Below are positions 25,154 through 33,836 of a DNA stretch of 64,000 bases, one piece after another (the stretch's first letter is position 1; every line of letters starts with the position of its first letter). The notes beneath the pieces are model-generated. The model ran no database searches and was not told where the DNA came from. It saw only the letters and a list, made by a program, of their open reading frames with translations. The DNA lies in NCBI GenBank assembly GCA_964558395.1, contig CAZLDS010000007.1, positions 1 through 64,000 on the forward strand, read 5' to 3'. The DNA is from CSP1-5 sp964558395 (GTDB lineage: Bacteria; Methylomirabilota; Methylomirabilia; Methylomirabilales; CSP1-5). The position numbers and the translations under genes were made by a program.

Positions 25154-25915
25154 CTAGGGGGGGGTGGCGGATTCCCCCTCCTGCTCCTCTGCCGTCTCGG
25201 CGGAAAACAGGGGGCCCGTGAAGCTCGACTTCTTTACCTGGATCAGGTGTCCTGGCTTCTCCGAGCCCCAGTCGGTGAGGACCTCCTGCTCTAACTCCAG
25301 GAACGCGCGGACGATCTTCCCTATTCCCCGATAAAACTCTCCCCCCCTCTTCTCTAAGTCGTGACCAAATGTGGGGACCCACCGGATGAGGTGAACCTTC
25401 ACGAAATCTCCCTGGAGATTAACCCAGCGGGTTTCCTCATCGGGATTGGCTGAATTTTCCTGGCGCGTAATGAGTTGCCGCATGATATCGCACATAAAGG
25501 CGATGTGGTCCTCTGGCTCTGGCCATTCCTCGCCTTTCTCGAGTCCGACCCGTCGCATGAAGTTTCGGATGAGGACGAGGGGGGCCCCGAAGAGCGCGCC
25601 GGTCACATAAAAAGACTCGCAGGGAGTGATCTGGGGGATGCCCGGTCCGACAAAGAGGGGCGTAAACTCCTCAGCTACTTGCGCCGTGAAGGCCTTGGGG
25701 TTCTCCCGATTCTTTAGGAGGACCTGGCTCACCTCGCGCCACCCCTCACCCAGCAAAGGGTGCAGCGCGCCCGCCGCTTCGATGCGCGCCTCCAGGTTGC
25801 GTCCGAGCGGCTCCAAAAGCTCGACCGTCGGCTCCCGGAGAAACAGGGCGGAGAAGAGTTCATAGTACTCGCGGCGAAACTGGCAGAGTTCCCGATCGCC
25901 GATCACGGCTCCCAT
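25154..25915 (-). CDS. TorD/DmsD-family chaperone
   Basis: All-helical protein of 253 residues of the TorD/DmsD family, cytoplasmic chaperones that bind Tat signals of molybdoenzymes and hold them for cofactor loading. The region FTPLFVGPGIPQITPCESFYVTGALFG matches the family E-(Y/F)-x-(R/L)LF-G-P and P-x-ES-Y pattern, and MCDIMRQLI is in the C-terminal core. The start at 25915 overlaps the preceding Fe-S gene by 13 bases, so they are coupled; a longer frame from 26179 lies inside that gene and is rejected. Its likely client is FdhA, encoded just downstream. Confidence 0.85.
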   Translation of the reverse strand: MGAVIGDRELCQFRREYYELFSALFLREPTVELLEPLGRNLEARIEAAGALHPLLGEGWREVSQVLLKNRENPKAFTAQVAEEFTPLFVGPGIPQITPCESFYVTGALFGAPLVLIRNFMRRVGLEKGEEWPEPEDHIAFMCDIMRQLITRQENSANPDEETRWVNLQGDFVKVHLIRWVPTFGHDLEKRGGEFYRGIGKIVRAFLELEQEVLTDWGSEKPGHLIQVKKSSFTGPLFSAETAEEQEGESATPP

Positions 25916-28026
25916 CCCTTTTGCATTTCCATCATCGCCTTGACGGCCCGGCAGTCCGGGCACATCAGTAGCAGGTCGGCCCGGCCCTCGAGAAAGGCCT
26001 CCATCATCCCCACTTTGGCCTGGATGGCAGCGAGCGCTCGCTTGGTGACGTACTCTTTGCCGCACTGGAGGCAGCCCACCATCTCGTCCTGGACCATCAC
26101 CTGGTAGGCAAAAGCCGCCTTGTCGAGGATCAAATCCCGGTGCAGGGTGATGACATTCTCCGGACATGCCTTCTCGCACATCCCACAGGCGACACAGCTC
26201 ATGTACCGAAACTCCAGCGTGTGCTTCTCGTCATCCAGCTTGAAGGCTTGGACCGGACAGACGTTGACGCAGGACCGGCACATGGTGCATCCCTCGGCCC
26301 GGACATCGGACCAAGCAAAGGGGAAGGGGGTATTCTCCTTGACGCGACCCGGGTCCCTCCCGGTGCCGGAGAGGAAGGTCTCCATCGCATCAGCGATGAT
26401 CTCGCGGTTCTCCACCTTATCGGGAAACTGCCCGTCCCACCTGAGCGGGAAGAGGGACGCCGCGTTGGCAAAGCGTCCCAGGGCGGTCAGGGCCTCATGG
26501 GCCGCTTCCTCGGTGGTAAACAGACGAACTCGTTCTCCTCCGAGTCCGAACGCCTCGAGAATTATTCTGGTGAAGTCTAGCTTCTCGAAGAGAAGCTGTC
26601 GCTCTCCATGGGGACACTCCTCGCACCCCAGCAGAGCCACCCCCGCTGCCCCCAGGCGAAAGGCCGCGAGCATGTTCGCCTCAGAGACATAGCGCAAGCA
26701 CGGGACCTCGATGGGGAGGAAGTTGGCCGGCAAGGTGACCTGGAAGGCCCGGGCATTTTGCAGCGCAGCCCGCCCTTTATTACTACAATGAAACCCGAGG
26801 ACCGGCCGCTCCTCCTCGTCACCATTGACGGGAGCCAGGAGTGCCCGCATCTTCGTATAGAGATAATGAGGGGAGGGCTCGACGAAGTGCAGCGCCGAGG
26901 TGGGGCATGCGGAGATGCACGCGCCACATCCCTCACAGCTTATCGGGTCCACCGCGACCCGGGAAGGCGACGCAACAGGATCTCGCTGGATGGCGTCGTA
27001 AGGGCAGGACGGGATGCAAATGCCGCATCCTTTGAAATCGGCATACCCCCCCGCACATGTCCCGAGGTTGTACCGGACAAATTCCGGCTTCATGAAGTCG
27101 CCGATCAAGGCCATCACGTCCAAGGCAACCCGATCCACGTCTTCCGGGCGTACGGTAGGAACATGATGAATGCCGGGACGCCGGTGGCGGGGTGGCAGCT
27201 GTTGGCTTCCCAGGAAGATCACCTGATCGACCTCCACCACGTGCTGGTCCTTGCGAGGAATTCTGATCGCCTGGACCGCCCCGCATTCGGTGAGGCAATC
27301 CCCACACCGATCGCACTTCGAATCAATGAGGCGTAGTCCTGCCGTGATGGCCTGCGTGTGGCATACGGGGACGCATCGCATGCAGGAGACGCAGCGCTCA
27401 AGGTCAATCGCCTGGGTCCTTTCCACGAGGATCTTGAACTTTCCCAATTGTCCTTGGATTTCGGTCACGCGCCCGCGGTTCACTTCACAGGGGGGCGGCG
27501 AGGGGAGAAAGCTGTCGAAGGCCTCGGAGGTCTCCTCGAGGAGAAGCGTGACCCTCGCATGGTTGGCGAGGCGTCTGGCGAGCGAAAAGGCGTGGGGAGT
27601 CTCGGCGACAATGAAGATCAAGTCCCCCGCCCTGACCGGCATCTCCGACATCTGCTGATGCGCCTCGGCCGTCTCCAGGCGTGCCCTGAGGAGTCGGGCT
27701 ACCTTCTGATTGGCCGCATCCCGGTCCTCATGGACCCAAAAACACTCTTCTTTGAGATTGAGGAGGTGGATCTGATTCGCCTGAAATCCGACGGTCGAAA
27801 GTTCTTTGAGAAAGAACTCCCGTTGGCCACAGCACCCGATTAAGATGTGGTCATGCTTCTCCTTTTGGGCGTGGTACTTGAGCGGATGGACATCATCCAG
27901 CTGGAGGCGCGAGAAAAGCCGTGGCTTCGACGGCAAGTTCAAGAACCGCGTGATGGTCCCGACGTTGAGAGGGAGGGATCGATTGCAGTCGCAGAGAAAG
28001 ATACCAACACTCTTGGTCTTGGCCAT
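25903..28026 (-). CDS. Poly-[4Fe-4S] HdrA/MvhD-related electron-transfer protein
   Basis: Protein of 707 residues without a signal peptide. Its N-terminus (VGIFLCDCNRS, ILIGCCGQREF) resembles HdrA, but the flavin-site glycines are lost (IFIVAETPHAFSLARRL instead of GxGxxG). Ferredoxin motifs follow: CVSCMRCVPVC, CDRCGDCLTEC, GCGICIPSC, CEGCGACISAC, then an MvhD-like segment (GFHCSNKG ... EVPCLRYV ... GCEECPHGE), then CTMCRSCVNVC and CVACGMCEKAC, and a final pair of CxxC motifs. Similar large ferredoxins sit in many formate dehydrogenase clusters beside torD. It may pass electrons between formate dehydrogenase maturation or activity and a soluble partner; the partner is unknown. Confidence 0.85.
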   Translation of the reverse strand: MAKTKSVGIFLCDCNRSLPLNVGTITRFLNLPSKPRLFSRLQLDDVHPLKYHAQKEKHDHILIGCCGQREFFLKELSTVGFQANQIHLLNLKEECFWVHEDRDAANQKVARLLRARLETAEAHQQMSEMPVRAGDLIFIVAETPHAFSLARRLANHARVTLLLEETSEAFDSFLPSPPPCEVNRGRVTEIQGQLGKFKILVERTQAIDLERCVSCMRCVPVCHTQAITAGLRLIDSKCDRCGDCLTECGAVQAIRIPRKDQHVVEVDQVIFLGSQQLPPRHRRPGIHHVPTVRPEDVDRVALDVMALIGDFMKPEFVRYNLGTCAGGYADFKGCGICIPSCPYDAIQRDPVASPSRVAVDPISCEGCGACISACPTSALHFVEPSPHYLYTKMRALLAPVNGDEEERPVLGFHCSNKGRAALQNARAFQVTLPANFLPIEVPCLRYVSEANMLAAFRLGAAGVALLGCEECPHGERQLLFEKLDFTRIILEAFGLGGERVRLFTTEEAAHEALTALGRFANAASLFPLRWDGQFPDKVENREIIADAMETFLSGTGRDPGRVKENTPFPFAWSDVRAEGCTMCRSCVNVCPVQAFKLDDEKHTLEFRYMSCVACGMCEKACPENVITLHRDLILDKAAFAYQVMVQDEMVGCLQCGKEYVTKRALAAIQAKVGMMEAFLEGRADLLLMCPDCRAVKAMMEMQKGWEP

Positions 28027-28088
28027 GGAGTCTTCCCGCTCAGATTCCTGCGAGAGAGGGAGGAAGGACCACGCTCGGGTAGTTGTTT

Positions 28089-28118
28089 AGGCTATGTGGT
28101 GAATAGAGGCGCTGTCAA
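28089..28118 (-). promoter_or_regulatory. Possible promoter of the Fe-S protein/torD operon
   Basis: A perfect TTGACA on the minus strand (28113-28118) lies about 90 bases before the ATG of the Fe-S gene. The best -10 candidate, TAGCCT at 28089-28094 with an 18-base spacer, is poor. Confidence 0.35.
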
Positions 28119-28170
28119 GGAAAAATAAAACCGCAGCTCGTTGAGGAACCCTCACCCTTACTCAACATTC

Positions 28171-28617
28171 TCACTCATCCGCCTCTTCGAGAGAGCCGTG
28201 CTCTTCCTTGAAAAGCTTGTCGAGCGCGTCGCTCACAAAGGCATGGTACTGCTCGTCATCAAAGAAGGATTTGTCTCCCCGGCGTTGTCGGTCCGCCTCT
28301 TCTTCCTGGGACGCAGCAGAGACCGCCTCTTGGATCCCAACGACGATCGCCCAGGCGGGTTGGACCTCAAGCGGCTGGGGGACGTACTTTTTCCAAGCGC
28401 GCTGCCAGATCTCCTTATAGAAACCTCTCTCCTCGAATTCCGCGATCCACGCAGTTTCCTGGCGAACGCGTTCCGCGCTGGTTAACGCCCCTTCGAGATC
28501 CGCCCAGATCTCTTCCACCAGGTGCCGCAGATACGCCTCGTGGACGGCGTCCATGAACTCCTTGCCTTTCCGCCGCCCTTTCTTCCCTTTCCCCTTTTTC
28601 CGTTGCGCCTCCATCAT
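28171..28617 (-). CDS. Unrecognised basic/acidic helical protein
   Basis: Protein of 148 residues that I do not recognise. It starts with a lysine-rich stretch (QRKKGKGKKGRRKGKEF), continues with predicted helices rich in Glu, Trp and Arg (EEIWADLEGAL, GFYKEIWQRAWKKY), and ends acidic (EEHGSLEEADE). No signal peptide or membrane segment. The ATG at 28617 follows GAGAGGTGG. It precedes the Fe-S/torD genes on the same strand by 145 bases but may have its own promoter. It is divergent from the cytochrome gene. Codon use looks ordinary for the window. Confidence 0.6.
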   Translation of the reverse strand: MMEAQRKKGKGKKGRRKGKEFMDAVHEAYLRHLVEEIWADLEGALTSAERVRQETAWIAEFEERGFYKEIWQRAWKKYVPQPLEVQPAWAIVVGIQEAVSAASQEEEADRQRRGDKSFFDDEQYHAFVSDALDKLFKEEHGSLEEADE

Positions 28618-28817
28618 CCCACCTCTCACGGTGTGGGGATTGCCTCATCCACCCCATCATACCGCCGCTCGAACTGTCAAGGGAGAAGGAAATTCGGTGC
28701 TCGACAGCCAGAGAGAAAGGGGTTATCATCCCCGCACCCGGCGATGAGGGCCGGGCATCGCGCGTTTGAATGGGAAATTGTGTGTGCAGTGCAAGGATCG
28801 GGAGTCGCACGGTGAGC

Positions 28818-29207
28818 ATGCGGATCGTTCTCGTGGTGCTTGTTGGGATCCTCGCTTTCAATGTGCGTGGCCTGGCCGCCGAGAAGGGAGATCCCAAGCA
28901 TGGTCAGGCGCTCTATGTGGAATACTGCCTCCAGTGTCACGGCGGTCATGGTGAAGGCTGGGGGTGGGGGGGGAAAATCCCGCCACCGCCCGTTCCTGTT
29001 CCCGATTTGTCGAATCCGGACCACATGACGCAGCTCTCGGATCAGTACCTGTTTGACATCATTAAGGATGGCGGAGAAGCGGTAGGGAAGACTCGCTTCA
29101 TGCCCCCTGCGGGACGCGTCCTCAGTGATGAGGAAATCTGGGACGTGGTGGCGTATCTCCGATCCCTCAGTCAGCTGGCCCACGGGTCCAAGGAGCCGAA
29201 GCGGTGA
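28818..29207 (+). CDS. Exported mono-heme cytochrome c
   Basis: Protein of 129 residues with a signal peptide (residues 1-21, ending VRGLAA) and one heme c site, CLQCH, near residue 39. The Met in TRFMPPAGR is the likely sixth ligand, as in class I cytochromes; SDEEIWDVVAYLRSL is the usual C-terminal helix. It should act as a periplasmic electron carrier. A very glycine- and proline-rich loop (GWGWGGKIPPPPVPVP) is unusual. The ATG at 28818 is preferred because upstream codons in frame do not give a signal peptide. It is 25 bases from the FG-GAP gene and probably cotranscribed. Confidence 0.88.
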   Translation: MRIVLVVLVGILAFNVRGLAAEKGDPKHGQALYVEYCLQCHGGHGEGWGWGGKIPPPPVPVPDLSNPDHMTQLSDQYLFDIIKDGGEAVGKTRFMPPAGRVLSDEEIWDVVAYLRSLSQLAHGSKEPKR

Positions 29208-29232
29208 CGTGGGGTAACAGGGGGGATGTGCG

Positions 29233-30384
29233 ATGAAGTATAACCGGTGGCCGTTGGGCATTTTTCTCTGCGGACTCGGCTTGGGGGGAGTCATCGTAGG
29301 CCTCGGGCAGTCCTCCGCCCACGAGAAACACGACGCGGCCGGCCGCTTTCCCCACTCGGTGATTCTGGGCGACTTCAATGGGGACGGCCACCTGGACCTG
29401 GCCATTGCCGCCTCAGGGGAACGCAAGATTCGAGTGCTCTTGGGAGATGGCAAGGGAGGCGTGGCTTCGAACCATGCGTACGCTGTCGGGCGGGGTCCAA
29501 TCTGGGTGACGGCCGGAGACCTCAATGGCGATACGCACCTGGACCTGGTCTCGACGAACAGCCGTGCGGGGAGTGCAACCCTGTATTTTAATGATGGGAT
29601 GGGCCGCTTCGCAAACCGGCAGGACCTGGAAGCCTTTCAGGGTCCGGTGGCGGCGGCGGTCGGGGACTTTGATCGGGACGGCCACATGGATCTGTCGGTG
29701 GCCGATACGCTCGCCTCGCAAGTCTTTATCTTCCGCGGGGACGGGACCGGGCGCTTCACACCGGGACAACAGTACCCCGTTGGTCGTCGGCCCCACATTA
29801 TGGCCGAGGCCGATCTCAACAAAGATGGTATCGTTGATCTCCTGGTGACCAGCCTGGGATCGCATACCATCTCAGTCCTCCTCGGCAAAGGCGATGGTAC
29901 CTTCCAGGCGCTCACGCGCGTCAAGGTAGGCCGGTTCCCTCACTATATGGCCATCGCCGACTTCACCGGGGATGGGCAACCGGATGTGGCAGTCGTCTGC
30001 GCGGGAGACGATGCGGTTTTCCTTATGGCCGGTGATGGGAAGGGAGGTCTGCGGAAGCTGGCCGAGCTTCCGGCCGGTGTCAATCCCCACCCCGTGGCAA
30101 CAGCGGACTTCGACGCGGACGGGCAGTTGGACTTAGTCGTGGGAAACCGCAGCTCGAAGGACCTCACCATCTTCAGGGGGGATGGGACGGGGAACTTCAG
30201 CCGTCTGCCGGATATGCAGCTCCCTGATGACCCCATCGTCCTCGCAACGGGGGATTTCGATGAGGACGGGAAACCTGATCTCGCCATTATCTTCGCCTCG
30301 CTAAACGCGGCCGGCATCTATCGCGGCGATGGCAAAGGGGGGTTCATCCCGGTGGTCTCGTCGGCGTCTCCATCCCGGGGATGA
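29233..30384 (+). CDS. Exported FG-GAP/VCBS repeat protein
   Basis: Protein of 383 residues with a signal peptide (MKYNRWPLGIFLCGLGLGG) and about six repeats around the motif GDFNGDGHLDLAIA, GDLNGDTHLDLVS, GDFDRDGHMDLSVAD, ADLNKDGIVDLLV, ADFTGDGQPDVAVV and ADFDADGQLDLVVG. These are FG-GAP/VCBS-type calcium-binding repeats that build a beta-propeller, here probably seven-bladed, exposed outside the cytoplasm. Such proteins serve in adhesion or ligand binding; nothing identifies the ligand. It follows the cytochrome c gene closely, and the NxxGxxAF repeat protein comes next after 43 bases. Confidence 0.85.
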   Translation: MKYNRWPLGIFLCGLGLGGVIVGLGQSSAHEKHDAAGRFPHSVILGDFNGDGHLDLAIAASGERKIRVLLGDGKGGVASNHAYAVGRGPIWVTAGDLNGDTHLDLVSTNSRAGSATLYFNDGMGRFANRQDLEAFQGPVAAAVGDFDRDGHMDLSVADTLASQVFIFRGDGTGRFTPGQQYPVGRRPHIMAEADLNKDGIVDLLVTSLGSHTISVLLGKGDGTFQALTRVKVGRFPHYMAIADFTGDGQPDVAVVCAGDDAVFLMAGDGKGGLRKLAELPAGVNPHPVATADFDADGQLDLVVGNRSSKDLTIFRGDGTGNFSRLPDMQLPDDPIVLATGDFDEDGKPDLAIIFASLNAAGIYRGDGKGGFIPVVSSASPSRG

Positions 30385-30427
30385 GCGGCTGTCCAATGCT
30401 GCCCATCGAGAGCGAGAAGGGTGCCTG

Positions 30428-31639
30428 ATGCTGAGACGGGTGTCCCGACGACTGCGTCGCGTCTTGATCTGTGTCCCTCTCCTGTGTCTCCTCTGGTCGG
30501 GCCCGGCACAGCCTGCCCCGTTCACGATCCGGAAGGTGGTCGCTGCAGGGGACCATGCCGCTCGGGGAGAGACCTTTACCGAGTTCGATCCTGTGGCGAA
30601 CACCGGGGCGATTCTGTTCGATGCGCTGGTCGAGCAGAACAAACCCTTTCATGCGATCTACGTGGCTCGACGTTCTTCCCTCTCCCGAGTCGTAGCGATC
30701 GGCGACCCCTCTCCCCTGGGCGGGTTCTTCATCGGCTTGAGCTCTGCGGTCCTAAACACCAATGGACAATTGGCCTTCCTCGGATCAGCCGCGGGCGGAA
30801 TTGCCGAGGCGATTTACGTCACCGGCGGGAGCAACCTGAAAAAGGTGGTGGGCGTCAATGATGCTGCCCCAGGCGGAGGCGTGTTACGCGAGATCAGTGA
30901 GGTCACGCTCAACGACGCCGGCGCCATCGCCTTTGTCGCGCGAGTCGAGGGGGGAGGGTCCGTTAGGGCCCTCTTTGTCGCCTCGGCCGACGTGTTCCAT
31001 AAGGTAATGGGGGCCGGCGATCCCACGCCGATCGGCGGGCACTTCACCGAATTCATCAATCTCTCGCTCAACAATCGTGGAGAGATGGCCTTCGAAGGGG
31101 GGATCTATCAAGGTCGGGCACCTTCGGGAATCTTTGTTCGCACCAAGTCGGGCGTGCGAAGGATCGTAGCCGTAGGCGATCCCTCGCCCGTCGGGGGAAC
31201 CTTCAAGGACCTGGCCCTTCCCATCCTGGACGATCATGGGGATGTCCTTTTTTGGGCCTCCCTGGAGGGGACCGAGATTCCCGCCGGCCTCTTTCTCGCG
31301 TCGGGCGAGGCCATCCAGAAGGTGGCGGCGAGGGGAGATCCCTTACCGGGTGGAGGACAACTCTCTTTTATCGGGCTCAACTACTCGTTCAACGGGAGAG
31401 GTATAGCGGCCTTTGAAGCGGAGATCACCGGAATGGATACGAGCCACGGAATCTTTCTGGCTCAGAATGGCGCAGTGACCCCCCTCGTACGCGTAGGGGA
31501 CCCGACTCCGGTAGGGGGACGTTTTACCAATCTGACCACCCCCCAGGTTGGCCCCGACGGGACCGTGGCCTTTGCCGGCGACGTGGAGGGAGGTCAGGCT
31601 GCCTCCGGCCTCTTCCTCGCGGTTCCCACTACGCAATAG
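30428..31639 (+). CDS. Exported tandem NxxGxxAF repeat protein
   Basis: Protein of 403 residues. A basic start and hydrophobic core (VLICVPLLCLLWSGPAQPA) form a signal peptide. The mature part repeats a unit of about 50 residues holding (V)xxGDPxPxGGxF and, further on, NxxGxxAF: examples LNTNGQLAFLG, LNDAGAIAFVA, LNNRGEMAFEG, FNGRGIAAFEA and VGPDGTVAFAG. About seven copies are seen. This fits the named but uncharacterised NxxGxxAF tandem-repeat exported proteins. The ATG at 30428 is preferred since the earlier in-frame start at 30329 is inside the FG-GAP gene. It ends directly at a heptad repeat tract. Confidence 0.75.
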   Translation: MLRRVSRRLRRVLICVPLLCLLWSGPAQPAPFTIRKVVAAGDHAARGETFTEFDPVANTGAILFDALVEQNKPFHAIYVARRSSLSRVVAIGDPSPLGGFFIGLSSAVLNTNGQLAFLGSAAGGIAEAIYVTGGSNLKKVVGVNDAAPGGGVLREISEVTLNDAGAIAFVARVEGGGSVRALFVASADVFHKVMGAGDPTPIGGHFTEFINLSLNNRGEMAFEGGIYQGRAPSGIFVRTKSGVRRIVAVGDPSPVGGTFKDLALPILDDHGDVLFWASLEGTEIPAGLFLASGEAIQKVAARGDPLPGGGQLSFIGLNYSFNGRGIAAFEAEITGMDTSHGIFLAQNGAVTPLVRVGDPTPVGGRFTNLTTPQVGPDGTVAFAGDVEGGQAASGLFLAVPTTQ

Positions 31640-32144
31640 CTGTCAGCGTTCAGTAGTCAGCCGTCAGCAATCAGCAGCCGACAGCCGTCGATCGGCCATT
31701 ACCAAAGATACAAAAACTCCTACCTCGAACGTTAGTAACTTTCCAGCGCCCTGGTGCCTTGCACTCTTCTCGGCACTGTAGCGATGACCCGTCAGGGACA
31801 CACAAGACAGCCGCGGGTCACCCTCCCCGGAGCAAGCTAGGCATCTCCGGCTTGGTTTCGTTCCCCATCTGGAACTCCCTTCTGATGACAAGGCCCGCGT
31901 GTTCGCGGGAGTGAGAGTGCATGGAGGACGATTTGAGGGAAAGATGCGTTCCAGCGCGAGGATTTTATTTTCAGTTTGACATATTCAGTGCAAGGGGTGT
32001 AAGGATAATTTTGCTGCCAGGTCCAACGGGATTCCTCATTGGAGACACGCAACGCCCGCCTGGATCACCTGCCCGCGATGTTTCCAGAGTTACTGGACTC
32101 AATCATGGGACTGTTGAACACTTTTTGATTGGGGAGTGCGGGCC
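31640..32144. other. 505-base intergenic region
   Basis: No supported gene. It begins with a 56-base heptanucleotide repeat tract (listed separately). At 31894-31909 there is a perfect CCCGCG-TGTT-CGCGGG hairpin without a U-run. A consensus TTGACA at 31976-31981 has no -10 hexamer at usable distance. The downstream part is more A/T-rich, consistent with promoter sequence for the membrane-protein gene at 32145. Confidence 0.55.
31641..31696 (+). repeat. Degenerate heptanucleotide repeat tract
   Basis: Eight consecutive seven-base units read TGTCAGC, GTTCAGT, AGTCAGC, CGTCAGC, AATCAGC, AGCCGAC, AGCCGTC, GATCGGC. The NNTCAGC core is clear in the first five units and drifts afterwards. It begins two bases after a stop codon. 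Confidence 0.75.
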
Positions 32145-32795
32145 ATGGAACAGCAGGGACAGCGGATGGGAAGAGCAGTTACACTGAAGGAGTTGGGCCT
32201 CACACATGACGCCTGGGCACCGCTCATGACGAGTGTCGTCGTCTTCCTCTTGGTAGCGTTCACAGGGCTCCTTGTCACGATGCCGGCCTGGCATGCTTTG
32301 GGGGTTGGACGGCCGTTCCTGCCTGAATTTCTCATGCCCATAACGGCTTTTGTGTTGCTGCTGGTCACCACCGGGGGGTTGAGTGTCGCCTGGGGGGGTG
32401 GAACGATCAGCCTCCTCGGCCTGTGGGAGGTCCTTGGGAAGCGGACGACGTTCGCCACGGTCCGGCTGTTTACGGGGCTCACCCTCCTGATCGTTTGGTT
32501 GCTCGTTGCTACGTATCTAAACATTTACGCCACCCCTCGGCCAGAGATGGCGTCCCGGCTACTCTCCCAGAACCCAGCGCTCCATTATGCCCTCTATACG
32601 TTCCACCACTATAATAATTGGATGCACTTTGTGTTTGCCATCGGGGCGTTGGCAATGATCTGGGGTTATGGCGATAGGCTGCTCCGCAGTCGGGCCGCCC
32701 AGGTGATCACCCTTTGCCTGATCTGGCTTACCTTCTTTAGCCTCTCGCTGACAATCGGGCTCCACTCCGCTGCGGTCCGCCTGATTCCCGGCTAG
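32145..32795 (+). CDS. Unrecognised multi-pass membrane protein
   Basis: Protein of 216 residues with five or six hydrophobic segments (about residues 27-47, 60-82, 100-122, 150-175 and 185-205). I recognise no family. The loop HYALYTFHHYNNWMHF, rich in His and aromatic residues, could lie at the membrane surface, but no metal site can be claimed. The ATG at 32145 follows GGGGAG with good spacing. It is followed by 265 unassigned bases and mobA. Confidence 0.65.
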   Translation: MEQQGQRMGRAVTLKELGLTHDAWAPLMTSVVVFLLVAFTGLLVTMPAWHALGVGRPFLPEFLMPITAFVLLLVTTGGLSVAWGGGTISLLGLWEVLGKRTTFATVRLFTGLTLLIVWLLVATYLNIYATPRPEMASRLLSQNPALHYALYTFHHYNNWMHFVFAIGALAMIWGYGDRLLRSRAAQVITLCLIWLTFFSLSLTIGLHSAAVRLIPG

Positions 32796-33060
32796 GTCCA
32801 CGAGATCCGTCCGAACATTCGGCGAACAACTCCTGCCGCCCGAGGAATAGCGACAAGAGAAGGATTGCAAGTTCGAGGCTGAGGTGGCTTCTGAGGCGGG
32901 AGTCGCGCAAGCTCACGTGGAAGAAGAGGAGGTTCCGGCGGATGTGGACGGGGCAACTGGTAATCCTCGACCAGGGGAAAAATTGGACGACGTTGAGGAC
33001 GAAACATAGCCGACCACCGAGGGTCCCGATACCGCTTTGAGACGTGGCGTGAACACATTG

Positions 33061-33717
33061 ATGACGATCAGCGGGGTGATCCAGGCCGGGGGGAAGTCGA
33101 CCCGGATGGGGCGCAACAAGGCGTTCCTTGAGATCGGAGGCAAGCGTCTCATCGACCGATTGGTTGATGGACTTCAGCAGATCTTCCCCGAAATCATCAT
33201 TGTGGCCAACACCCCAGATATGTACGACTATCTCGGCGTCCGAGTGGTTTCGGACTTGATTCCCGGCAAGGGATCGCTCGGCGGTATCTACACAGCGACG
33301 GCTGTTGCCACCCATCCCTGGGCTTTTGTGATGGCGTGTGACATGCCGTTCTTTAACCCCCACCTGATCCAGTACCTCGCGAGCCTCACGGAGGGCTGGG
33401 ATGCTGTCGTTCCCTTCACGGACGACTGGGAGCCGCTCTATGCCTTGTACGCTAAGACCTGTCTTCCCCCGATGGAGCGCCTGATTTATTCCGGCGACCT
33501 GAAGATCTCCCGGTTCTTTCCCCGTGTCCGCGTCCGGCGAGTCAATCGAGAGGAACTCGCGCCCTACGATTCCGAAGGGCTTAGTCTGTTCAATGTCAAC
33601 ACGCCAGAAGAGTTTGCCCGGGCCGAGGAATGGTGGCGTCACCTTCCGGCGACAGGGCAGGATACTCATCCTGGCCGCTCGATAGGTCTTCTTCGCCAGC
33701 CAGCCCGTGATCCATGA
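33061..33717 (+). CDS. mobA: Molybdenum cofactor guanylyltransferase
   Basis: MobA of 218 residues, which joins GMP from GTP to Mo/W-molybdopterin to give the MGD cofactor used by formate dehydrogenase. The nucleotide-binding loop IQAGGKSTRMGRNKAFLEIGG is at the N-terminus and the metal-binding VMACDMPFF near residue 95; the last third (FNVNTPEEFARAEEW) is typical. The ATG at 33061 places the loop at the usual distance; an upstream GTG at 33049 is possible. The role fits the Mo/W island 5-20 kb away, although it is not in that operon. Confidence 0.9.
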   Translation: MTISGVIQAGGKSTRMGRNKAFLEIGGKRLIDRLVDGLQQIFPEIIIVANTPDMYDYLGVRVVSDLIPGKGSLGGIYTATAVATHPWAFVMACDMPFFNPHLIQYLASLTEGWDAVVPFTDDWEPLYALYAKTCLPPMERLIYSGDLKISRFFPRVRVRRVNREELAPYDSEGLSLFNVNTPEEFARAEEWWRHLPATGQDTHPGRSIGLLRQPARDP

Positions 33718-33836
33718 CGCCTCCCACCTCGTCGAATCCGTCCGCATCCGGGCCATGGAGCCGTGGACTTCCCTGCCGATGTTAACCCTGAAGGCGACAA
33801 AATCACCGGTAGCGCGTCTCGCGAGGAGAAAGTACA

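Noticed and set aside
25916..26179. Longer TorD protein starting at 26179
   Set aside because: The extra 88 codons lie in another frame of the well-supported Fe-S protein gene.
28656..28680. Minus-strand promoter TTGACA/TATGAT before the 28171 gene
   Set aside because: Both boxes are good but the spacer is only 13 bases.
31801..31910. Possible cyclic-di-GMP (GEMM) or cobalamin riboswitch
   Set aside because: A few GEMM-like bases (GCAAGCTAGG, TCCGG) occur, but the conserved core and helix order are not present.
31976..32009. Promoter TTGACA with GATAAT before the membrane-protein gene
   Set aside because: The spacer is 22 bases, outside the usable 15-19 range.
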